Source: Betaproteobacteria bacterium Ga0077532
Lineage (GTDB): Bacteria > Pseudomonadota > Gammaproteobacteria > Burkholderiales > Ga0077523
DNA length: 52,165 nt
Assembly: GCA_001464895.1 (NCBI GenBank)
Contig: LNEE01000023.1
Span: 1 to 52,165, forward strand
Direction of reading: 5' to 3'
Below, one piece after another: positions 45,809 through 52,165 of this stretch. Each line of letters starts with the position of its first letter. Position 1 is the stretch's first letter. The notes under the pieces were generated by a model, which ran no database searches, was not told where the DNA came from, and was given only the letters and a program-made list of their open reading frames with translations. Position numbers and translations under genes: made by a program.

Positions 45809-47143
45809 TCAGGGTCGCGTCGGGTCGAAGTGCTTCTTCAGACCCTGCCAGCACTCGTGATAGCGCGGCTGGAGCTGCGGGGATTCGAGGGCGTGGGCCG
45901 TGGGACGGATCGCGCAGCGCGTCTCGAACATGAAGGCCATCGTGTCGCGGATATAGTCGGGCTTCGAGACGTCGGCGGCCGTGGCCTTCTCGAAGGTGCC
46001 GGCATCGGGACCGTGCCCGCTCATGCAGTTGTGGAGCGACGCGCCCCCCGGCTGGAAGCCCTCGGCCTTCGCGTCGTACACGCCATGGATGAGACCCATG
46101 AACTCCGCCGCGATGTTGCGGTGGTACCAGGGCGGGCGGAACGTGTGCTCCATCGCGAGGATGCGCGGCGGGAAGATCACGAAGTCGATCGTGTCGACGC
46201 CCGGCGTGTCCGACAGCGACTGGAGCACGAGGAAGATCGACGGGTCCGGATGATCGTGGCTGATGGAGCCGATGGTGTTGAAGCGCGCGAGGTCGTACTT
46301 GTAGGGCGCGTGGTTGCCGTGCCACGCCACGACGTCGAGCGGGGAGTGATCCATCTCCGCCGCCCACAGGTGCCCCATGAACTTCGCCACCAGCTCGAAC
46401 GCGCCGTCGCGATCCTCGTACCATGCGACCGGCGACAGGAAATCGCGCGGGTTCGCGAGGCCGTTGGAGCCGATGGGTCCGAGATCCGGCAGCCGGAACG
46501 GCGCGCCGAAGTTCTCGCATACGTAGCCGCGCACGGGACCGTCGGGCAGTTCCACCCGGAAGCGCACGCCGCGCGGAATCACGGCGATCTCGCGCGGCGC
46601 CACGAGAAGGACACCCAGTTCCGTCACGAGCCGCAGACGACCCTGCTGCGGGACGATCAGCAGTTCGCCGTCGGCGTCGTAGAACACGCGATCGGTCATC
46701 GACCGGTTCGCCGCGTAGAGATGGATGCCACACCCCGTCTGTGCGTGCGGATCGCCGTTGCCCGCATACGTCACGAGCCCTTCGACGAAGTCGGTCGCGC
46801 CGGCCGGCATCGGCAGCGGATCCCAGCGCAACTGGTTCGGGGTGGCCGGCACCTCGGTGAAGTCGCTCACGAGATGGCCATCGTCGATCCGGCGGAATGG
46901 TCGGTGCATGGCAGCGGGCCGGATGCGGTACAGCCACGTGCGGCGGTTCGCTCCGCGGGGTGCCGTGAATGCCGTGCCGGAGAGCTGCTCCGCGTAGAGC
47001 CCGTAGGGACAGCGCTGCGGCGAGTTCTGACCGACGGGCAGTGCGCCGGGCAGCGCCTCGGTCGCGAACTCGTTGCCGAACCCGGACTGGTAGTGGAGGT
47101 TCGCGTCGTCGATCGTGGGCGCGGGGGGCGATGTGGTCATCAT
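45809..47143 (-). CDS. hmgA: Homogentisate 1,2-dioxygenase
   Basis: A 444-aa Fe(II) ring-cleaving dioxygenase of homogentisate. Typical segments are [79 protein letters not shown] and [11 protein letters not shown], which contain the iron-binding His and Glu residues. The ATG at 47143 overlaps the DUF2783 stop (ATGA). The frame continues open upstream through the neighbour but is not coding there. Product flow needs a maleylacetoacetate isomerase, not found in the window. Confidence 0.96.
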   Translation of the reverse strand: MMTTSPPAPTIDDANLHYQSGFGNEFATEALPGALPVGQNSPQRCPYGLYAEQLSGTAFTAPRGANRRTWLYRIRPAAMHRPFRRIDDGHLVSDFTEVPATPNQLRWDPLPMPAGATDFVEGLVTYAGNGDPHAQTGCGIHLYAANRSMTDRVFYDADGELLIVPQQGRLRLVTELGVLLVAPREIAVIPRGVRFRVELPDGPVRGYVCENFGAPFRLPDLGPIGSNGLANPRDFLSPVAWYEDRDGAFELVAKFMGHLWAAEMDHSPLDVVAWHGNHAPYKYDLARFNTIGSISHDHPDPSIFLVLQSLSDTPGVDTIDFVIFPPRILAMEHTFRPPWYHRNIAAEFMGLIHGVYDAKAEGFQPGGASLHNCMSGHGPDAGTFEKATAADVSKPDYIRDTMAFMFETRCAIRPTAHALESPQLQPRYHECWQGLKKHFDPTRP

Positions 47144-47367
47144 GCGGGCCTCGTCGATACGTCGGAAGACGTGGGCACCAGAGCGCGCGCCCGCTGCATC
47201 GCCTCCCGCAGCACGGCCTCGTCGCCCACGTGGTTCGCGAGCAGCAGGATCAGGTGCGCGTTCGCCATGCGACTCTGCTCCGCATCGAGATCGCGATGCA
47301 TGTCGATCAGCGCCTCGTAGAAGTCGTCCGGCTGCGCGATGTTCGGTTCGATGTTGAGGATGGCCAT
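47140..47367 (-). CDS. DUF2783-type small protein, possible hydroxylase coupling protein
   Basis: A 75-aa soluble, mostly helical protein ([47 protein letters not shown]) of the DUF2783 type. It sits between the FAD hydroxylase (12 bp upstream) and hmgA (4-bp overlap). From memory, the Pseudomonas 3-hydroxyphenylacetate 6-hydroxylase is a flavoprotein plus a small coupling protein (MhaA/MhaB). Position and size suit such a partner, but this is an inference. No signal peptide or cysteine is present. Confidence 0.7.
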   Translation of the reverse strand: MAILNIEPNIAQPDDFYEALIDMHRDLDAEQSRMANAHLILLLANHVGDEAVLREAMQRARALVPTSSDVSTRPA

Positions 47368-47379
47368 GGGAGGACTCGC

Positions 47380-49062
47380 TCAGTCGTTGCAGGTGGCGCG
47401 CGCCACGGCGGCACGCACGCGGTCGGCGTCGAAGGTGCGCCAGCGTGCGCACACGTGCTGATCGGGGCGGAGGAGATAGCAGGTACCGGGCCGAGCATCG
47501 AGGCGCGCGGCGACGGCGCCATCGTCGTCTGCGAAGTAGTCGATGCCGTCGACGCTGGGCACCGTTGCGCCGGCCGCCGTCACGATCAGAACCTTCACCG
47601 GAATCCCATCGGTGCCGAGCGCACGGATCGCGGCAATCGTCGCTTCGTCGAACCCGCGATCGCCCGCGAACAGGATGGCCGTGAAGACGTCCCCCGTGCA
47701 CGAGAGCAGCCACGCCGGGTGCCCGCGCATGGTCCCCGGTGCATCCGTCATCGGCGAGCCCGGGACCATGGCGCCGCCAAACGCCTCCGCGTCCGGCGTG
47801 TTCAGCGCGGACCCGTGGAGCGTGGCCGGTGTCGACAGCCGGCCGCTGTTCACCAGGCGACGGGCGAACGGGTGATCCTTCGCGAGGCGCAGCACCGCGT
47901 CGCGGAACACGCGGCTCTCATCGCTCTTCGGCGTGATGAAGTCGGTGGCACGCGTGGAGTTCAGGATGTTCTCGTCGGCGGCGTACTCGCGCTCGGTGCC
48001 GTACGTGTCGAGCAGGCGGTCCGGGGCCTTCCCTGCGAGGACGAGCGCGAGCTTCCACGCGAGGTTGTCGGCGTCCTGCACGCCCGAGTTCGCACCACGC
48101 GCGCCGAACGGCGACACGCCGTGGGCGGAATCGCCCGCGAAGATCACGCGGCCATGGCGGAAGCGCTCCATGCGCAGGCAGGCGAACGTGTAGACGCTGA
48201 TCCATTCGAACTCGAACTCGGCGTCCTCACCGAGGAGCGCACGGATGCGGGGCCGCACGCGCTCCGGCTGACGTTCGAGATCGGGGTCGGCATCCCAGCC
48301 CAGCTGGAAGTCGATGCGCCAGACGTTGTCGGGCTGCCGGTGCAGCAGCACCGACTGGTTCGGATGGAACGGCGGATCGAACCAGAACCAGCGCTCGGCC
48401 GGAAAATCCGCCTTCATCCTCACGTCCGCGATGAGGAAGCGGTCGCGAAACACGCGTCCCTTGCTCTCCAGGCCCATCAAGGAGCGCACCGCCGACCGCG
48501 AACCATCGCACGCGATCACGTGGTCCGCGCGCAGCGCGTACGGGCCGTCGGGCGTGTCGATCGCGAGAGTCACGCCTTCGGCATCCGGGGTGACACCGGT
48601 CACGCGATTGCGCCATCGCAGATCGACGGCCGGCAGCACCGCCGTGCGCTCGTGGAGATAGCCCTCGCAGTAGTACTGCTGGAGATTGATGAACGCCGGC
48701 CGCCGATGGCCGCTGTCGGGCAGCAGGTCGAAGCTGTACACGCGTTCGTCCTGGAAGAAGACGCGGCCGACGTTCCACGACACGCCCTTCTCCACCATCT
48801 GGTCGCCGCAATCCAGGCGGTCCCATATCTCCAGCGTGCGCTTGGCGAAGCAGATCGCCCGCGAGCCGACCGACAGCTTGTGGTCGTCATCCAGCACGAC
48901 CACCGGCACGCCGCGCCGCGCGAGATCGATCGCCGCGGTGAGGCCCACCGGACCCGCACCCACCACGACCACCGGATGCCGCACCGCCACCCTGGCGTCC
49001 TGATCGGGCGAGCGCACGTAGTCGAACGCCAGCCCCTGGTATTCCCGATCCACGTTTGCCAC
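47380..49062 (-). CDS. FAD-dependent aromatic hydroxylase
   Basis: A 560-aa class A flavoprotein monooxygenase of the MhpA/phenol-hydroxylase-like group. It has the dinucleotide-binding GAGPVG (35-40), the DG motif CDGSRSAVR, the GD motif [16 protein letters not shown], and a C-terminal thioredoxin-like region. The GTG at 49062 is chosen because AGGAGG lies 8 nt upstream; the GTG at 49068 would be too close. With hmgA and fahA downstream, it probably makes homogentisate by hydroxylating a phenylacetate, with 3-hydroxyphenylacetate the leading guess. Other substrates remain possible. Confidence 0.85.
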   Translation of the reverse strand: MANVDREYQGLAFDYVRSPDQDARVAVRHPVVVVGAGPVGLTAAIDLARRGVPVVVLDDDHKLSVGSRAICFAKRTLEIWDRLDCGDQMVEKGVSWNVGRVFFQDERVYSFDLLPDSGHRRPAFINLQQYYCEGYLHERTAVLPAVDLRWRNRVTGVTPDAEGVTLAIDTPDGPYALRADHVIACDGSRSAVRSLMGLESKGRVFRDRFLIADVRMKADFPAERWFWFDPPFHPNQSVLLHRQPDNVWRIDFQLGWDADPDLERQPERVRPRIRALLGEDAEFEFEWISVYTFACLRMERFRHGRVIFAGDSAHGVSPFGARGANSGVQDADNLAWKLALVLAGKAPDRLLDTYGTEREYAADENILNSTRATDFITPKSDESRVFRDAVLRLAKDHPFARRLVNSGRLSTPATLHGSALNTPDAEAFGGAMVPGSPMTDAPGTMRGHPAWLLSCTGDVFTAILFAGDRGFDEATIAAIRALGTDGIPVKVLIVTAAGATVPSVDGIDYFADDDGAVAARLDARPGTCYLLRPDQHVCARWRTFDADRVRAAVARATCND

Positions 49063-49113
49063 TTGCACTGCCTCCTGCAGCCGTCGGCGCGCCGCGCGTT
49101 GGAATCCCGGATC

Positions 49114-50079
49114 TCAGCGGTGACCGGTCTGGCCTTCGAGGGTCTCCCACATCTCGCGGTCGCGCTCGGCCGTCCAGATGCGCGGGTCGGCGTGGCCCTT
49201 CGCGAGGTCGTAGGCGCGCGACACGTCGAAGGGCATGCAGTGGTCGAAGATCACCCAATGCCCGTACTTCTCCTTCAGCTGCGCGTACGTCTCGCGGTAG
49301 ACGGCCCCCAGCTCGGCGCCCTTCGCCGCAGCCGCCTTCACGCTCGCGTACAACTCGGTGACGAAGGCCCGGGTGCCGGCAAGACCCGCGGCGACTTCGT
49401 CGGGCGTCTTGAGCGCCGCCCCCCGACCGGGCACCAGCTTCTCGGGCTTCAGCGCCGCGAGTGCGTCGAGCGTGTGCGGCCAGTCCTCGTAGTACGCGTC
49501 GCCGCAGTAGGGCGTCGCGTCGTACTCCACCAGATCGCCCGAGAAGAGCACCTTCTGCTGCGGCAACCAGACCACCGTGTCGCCCTTCGTGTGACCGCGA
49601 CCCAGCTGCATCAGCTTCACTTCCAGCTTGCCGAGCCAGAGCGTCATCTCGCCCTTGAACGTCATCGTGGGCCACGTGAGGCCGGGCACGGACTCGACGG
49701 ATCGGAAGAGGCGCGGGAACCGTTCGATCTCGCTCTTCATGTCCTGCGCGCCGCGCTCGACGATGAGGTCGTAGGTGTCCTGACTCGCGAGGATCTGCTG
49801 CGGCTGGTACGCCGTGGCGCCCAGCACGCGCACGGCGTGGTAATGCGTCATCACGACGTACTTGATGGGCTTGTCCGTCACCTCGCGGATGCGGCGGATG
49901 ACATCCTGCGCCATCACGGGGGTGGCCTGCGTGTCGGCCACCAGCACCGCATCGTCGCCGATCACGATGCCCGTGTTCGGATCGCCCTCGGCCGTGTAGG
50001 CGTACGCGTTCTCGGACAACTGCTCGAACGTGACCTTCTTCTCCTCGAGGTCCGCCTGCGATGCGAATTTCTTGCTCAT
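49114..50079 (-). CDS. Metallo-beta-lactamase-fold protein with altered HxHxDH
   Basis: A 321-aa MBL-fold protein without signal peptide. The first strand motif ADT (49-51) is present, but the canonical HxHxDH reads HYHAVR: His79 and His81 are kept, while Asp83 is Val and His84 is Arg. Later ligands remain (GRGHTKGD, LFSGDLVEY). It is the first gene of the homogentisate operon, 51 bp before the hydroxylase; the start at 50079 is canonical. Metal site 2 is therefore probably lost or altered. The substrate is unknown. Confidence 0.8.
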   Translation of the reverse strand: MSKKFASQADLEEKKVTFEQLSENAYAYTAEGDPNTGIVIGDDAVLVADTQATPVMAQDVIRRIREVTDKPIKYVVMTHYHAVRVLGATAYQPQQILASQDTYDLIVERGAQDMKSEIERFPRLFRSVESVPGLTWPTMTFKGEMTLWLGKLEVKLMQLGRGHTKGDTVVWLPQQKVLFSGDLVEYDATPYCGDAYYEDWPHTLDALAALKPEKLVPGRGAALKTPDEVAAGLAGTRAFVTELYASVKAAAAKGAELGAVYRETYAQLKEKYGHWVIFDHCMPFDVSRAYDLAKGHADPRIWTAERDREMWETLEGQTGHR

Positions 50080-50175
50080 GGTGATCTCCGTGATCTCGAC
50101 GGACCGGCTGACGTTCCGCACGGGCTGCGGTCTGCCCCTTGCCCCTGACCGCACAGTCTACCGACCAGATTCGCC

Positions 50176-50200
50176 ATTGCGCAATCGCTTCGTCTACACT
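50176..50200. promoter_or_regulatory. Divergent promoter region with ATTGCGCAAT palindrome
   Basis: The 155-bp gap between the MBL gene and the IclR gene contains ATTGCGCAAT (50176-50185), a perfect 10-bp palindrome. A minus-strand TAGACT with TTGCGC 18 bp upstream could start the operon. A plus-strand TACACT (50195-50200) could be the regulator's -10. IclR-type regulators usually bind such divergent gaps; the site assignment is tentative. Confidence 0.4.
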
Positions 50201-50234
50201 GAATTCCCTTGGAAAGTCCCCGACGACCTGCGCG

Positions 50235-51074
50235 ATGAAGAAGCCTGTCCCGACACCTTCGCCCCTGCGACCGTCCGCCCCGCCCCCCGAGGCCGGTGAC
50301 GCACGGGGCCGCCGCGGCATCCAGTCCATCGAGGTGGGGGGCCAGCTGCTGCGAGCCCTGTCTGCCCAGGGAAGCCCGATGATGCTGCGGGACCTCGCCC
50401 TCGCCGCCGGGATGCCTGCAGCCAAGGCCCATCCCTACCTCGTCAGCTTCGGGAAGCTGGGGCTGGTCGCGCAGGACACCGCGACCAACCGCTATCGCCT
50501 GGGCCCCCTGGCCCTGCAGATGGGCCTCGCAAGCCTCGCGCAGCTCGACCCGGTCCGGGAAGCGCTCCCCGCGATCGCAGCACTGGCCGGCGCCATCGAT
50601 CAGACGGTTGCCCTCGCGGTCTGGGGCAACCAGGGCCCCACCATCGTCCGGATCGAGCAGTCGGGCCACCCCCTCCACGTGAACATGCGTACCGGCACGG
50701 TGATGTCGTTACTGCAGACGGCGACGGGACGCGTCTTCGCGGCGTTCCTGCCCTCCAAGCTGACGGCGCCCATGATCGACGCCGAATGGCGCGCCCTGCC
50801 CGCAGTGGCAGGCAGGCGGACGACGCGGCGCGAGGTGGAGGACGAGCTTGCGGCCGTCCGGCAGCACCGGCTCGCCCAGGCCGTCGGCCAACCCATCCCC
50901 GGCATCAACGCCCTTTCGGCGCCTGTGTTCGATCACGGCGGCGGGCTGGAACTCGCCATCACCGCCATGGGCCCCGCAGGGACGTTCGATGCGCAGCTGG
51001 ACGGCCCGATCGCGGAGGCGCTGACGGCGTGTGCCCGGGACCTGTCGGTGCGGCTGGGGTACGCCGAATCGTAG
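50235..51074 (+). CDS. IclR-family regulator
   Basis: A 279-aa IclR-type regulator. A proline-rich start (KKPVPTPSPLRPSAPPPEAG) is followed by the helix-turn-helix (IEVGGQLLRALSAQGSPMML, RDLALAAGMPAAKAHPYLVS) and the ligand domain with GNQGPTIVRIEQSG, SLLQTATGRVFAAFLP and GINALSAPVFDHGG. It is divergent from the homogentisate operon and likely controls it in response to an aromatic acid. The ATG at 50235 has only a weak ribosome site. Confidence 0.9.
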   Translation: MKKPVPTPSPLRPSAPPPEAGDARGRRGIQSIEVGGQLLRALSAQGSPMMLRDLALAAGMPAAKAHPYLVSFGKLGLVAQDTATNRYRLGPLALQMGLASLAQLDPVREALPAIAALAGAIDQTVALAVWGNQGPTIVRIEQSGHPLHVNMRTGTVMSLLQTATGRVFAAFLPSKLTAPMIDAEWRALPAVAGRRTTRREVEDELAAVRQHRLAQAVGQPIPGINALSAPVFDHGGGLELAITAMGPAGTFDAQLDGPIAEALTACARDLSVRLGYAES

Positions 51075-51100
51075 GGACCCGGGACGATCACGGTCAGCGG

Positions 51101-51605
51101 ATGCGCCACGAACCGTAGGGGCCCACGACCGCGAAAGCGATGGTTCCGGTCGAAGCGTTTCCTCGCATCAACCGCTTTCGGGGGCATGGCCCCCTCCTAC
51201 AACACCGCCGCCTCAATCACGGATAGTCGATGCGACACGAACCGTAGGAGCGGCCCATGGCCGCGAAAGCGATGGTTCCGGGTGAAGCGCTTCCTTGCAT
51301 CAACCGCTTTCGGGGGCATGGCCCCCTCCTACAACACCGCCGCCTCAATCACGGATAGTCGATGCGCCACGAACCGTAGGGGCCCACGACCGCGAAAGCG
51401 ATGGTTCCGGGTGAAGCGTTTCCTTGCATCAACCGCTTTCGGGGGCATGGCCCCCTCCTACAACACCGCCGCCTCAATCACGGATAGTCGATGCGCCACG
51501 AACTGTAGGAGCGGCCCATGGCCGCGAAAGCGATGGTTCCGGGTGAAGCGTTTCCTTGCATCAACCGCTTTCGGGGGCATGGCCCCCTCCTACAACACCG
51601 CCGCC
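51101..51605. repeat. Four-unit alternating GTAG-headed REP/BIME-like array
   Basis: Units repeat with steps 132, 129 and 132 bp, so every second unit is 261 bp apart. Each unit holds two inverted elements sharing the layout GTAGGAG, stem, CAT loop, stem, CGAAAGCG. In the B units the forward stem is GCGGCC/GGCCGC; the inverse element has GGGGGC/GCCCCC. A units carry the variant GTAGGGGCCCACGACCGCG. Such GTAG-headed inverted pairs resemble REP elements of other proteobacteria. The 536-bp stretch holds no credible gene; one open frame simply repeats the same peptide. Confidence 0.9.
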
Positions 51606-51610
51606 GGCCC

Positions 51611-52066
51611 CTACGGCATCCGCGAAGAATGGTGACTCACGATGGTCCACCCACCGTCCCGCTTCGCGAGCACGAACGTGAATCGCAGGGGTGTGAGCAC
51701 GTCGCCGCCCTCTTGCGGATCGACCGCCGTGTAGCGGCCCGATACGCACGCCGCGTCGCCCAGCATGCGTACATGGCGCTCGCCCAGCTGCATACGCAAC
51801 CGGGGGCGCTTCGTGGTCGATTCCATGAAGTAGGCGAGCACCTCCTCCGGCGTCGTGCGGAGGGTCGTCGACACCGTCCCCCAGAACACCGCGTCGGGCG
51901 CGTACAGCGCCGCAACCCGCGCTGCGTCTCTCGCATCGAAGGCCGCGATCCAGGCATCGATGACCGACATGGCATCGCCCTCCTCGTCCGCCGCGGCGGC
52001 AGGACCACCCGCGACGATGCCCAGCAGACCAGCCCCCATGCCCATCAGCAGCGTTCTTCTCATCAT
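51611..52066 (-). CDS. Exported NTF2-like (SnoaL/DUF4440-type) protein
   Basis: A 151-aa protein. The Arg-rich start and hydrophobic GMGAGLLGIVAGGPAAAAD look like a signal peptide, possibly of Tat type, though only a double Arg (MMRRTLL) is seen. The mature part is a cone-shaped NTF2-like fold: VIDAWIAAFDARDAARVAALYAPDAVFWGTVS, then VLAYFMES and FTFVLAKRDGGWTIVSHHSS. No catalytic set is obvious, so it may bind a small ligand. It ends next to the palindromic array. Nothing else is seen between its start and the window end. Confidence 0.75.
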   Translation of the reverse strand: MMRRTLLMGMGAGLLGIVAGGPAAAADEEGDAMSVIDAWIAAFDARDAARVAALYAPDAVFWGTVSTTLRTTPEEVLAYFMESTTKRPRLRMQLGERHVRMLGDAACVSGRYTAVDPQEGGDVLTPLRFTFVLAKRDGGWTIVSHHSSRMP

Positions 52067-52165
52067 AGGATCCTGTCGGTCTTGGGTGGTCGATAGCGAA
52101 ACGGTGGAAGAGCGAGGACAGATTCTGACGAATTCGACGAACGTATCGGGAATACGTGAGGAGAA

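Noticed and set aside
45809..47713. 634-codon version of the HmgA frame
   Set aside because: The extension lies over the DUF2783 and hydroxylase genes. HmgA begins at 47143 with a canonical N-terminus.
46969..50148. Open frame of 1059 codons on the plus strand
   Set aside because: Antisense to the hydroxylase and MBL genes, which have clear motifs. Composition is typical of shadow frames.
51186..51635. 149-codon frame of near-identical peptide repeats
   Set aside because: It follows the REP array, whose unit steps of 129 and 132 happen to be divisible by 3, keeping the frame open. No start context or domain.

Overview
The window is about 52 kb of GC-rich chromosomal DNA. It shows dense ATG/GTG/TTG-started genes, 4-bp ATGA or GTGA overlaps, and long antisense frames of no coding value. 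The gene families suggest a motile, aerobic betaproteobacterium able to degrade aromatics: a flhB-flhA-flhF-flhG-fliA flagellar block with motCD, an IscR that keeps Cys92/Cys98/Cys104/His107, MutS, and acyl-CoA and homogentisate catabolism. The exact order cannot be fixed from sequence reading alone. I see no tRNA, rRNA, CRISPR, insertion sequence or phage gene.

Layout. (1) 1-8.7 kb: catabolic genes. These are two acyl-CoA dehydrogenases, a GST-like protein, a hot-dog thioesterase, a LigB/DODA-type dioxygenase, a MaoC dehydratase, an outer-membrane barrel, an HpcH/HpaI aldolase, a DapA-like aldolase/lyase and a DMT exporter. (2) 8.7-14.6 kb: small accessory block. It holds an unusual SpoIIAA-like/thiosulfate sulfurtransferase fusion, a DUF2784 membrane protein, a Xre/ParS-RES toxin-antitoxin pair, and two tandem FkbM methyltransferases whose 5' thirds look homogenised. 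(3) 14.7-26.4 kb: flagellar block. It holds a diguanylate cyclase, flgA, flgM, flgN, motC, motD, fliA, flhG, flhF, flhA and flhB. Three sigma-28-like promoters are visible, in front of flgM, motC and the diguanylate cyclase. (4) 26.5-29.3 kb: a MarR-cytochrome b561-YceI-YceI-DUF4124 operon with a palindrome inside its promoter. (5) 29.3-37.5 kb, minus strand: trmJ, then iscR-sufA-sufB-sufC-sufD-sufS-sufU-nfu-Rieske. This is a complete SUF iron-sulfur assembly operon behind an IscR-like binding site. (6) 37.6-43.8 kb: suhB, a CheC-like phosphatase coupled to a GGDEF-EAL protein, and mutS. (7) 43.8-44.5 kb: a 131-bp-period array of paired palindromes. (8) 44.5-51.1 kb: an aromatic operon (MBL protein, FAD hydroxylase, DUF2783 protein, hmgA, fahA) divergent from an IclR regulator. 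(9) 51.1-51.6 kb: a second palindromic array of alternating GTAG-headed elements, then an exported NTF2-like protein.

Most notable observations: an FlhG/FleN homologue that keeps the FlhF-activating motif but has lost both P-loop lysines; the FkbM gene-conversion block; sigma-28 control of a diguanylate cyclase; a metallo-beta-lactamase-fold protein with half its metal motif replaced; and two independent covarying REP-like arrays. All functional calls come from reading motifs by eye; no database search was run.
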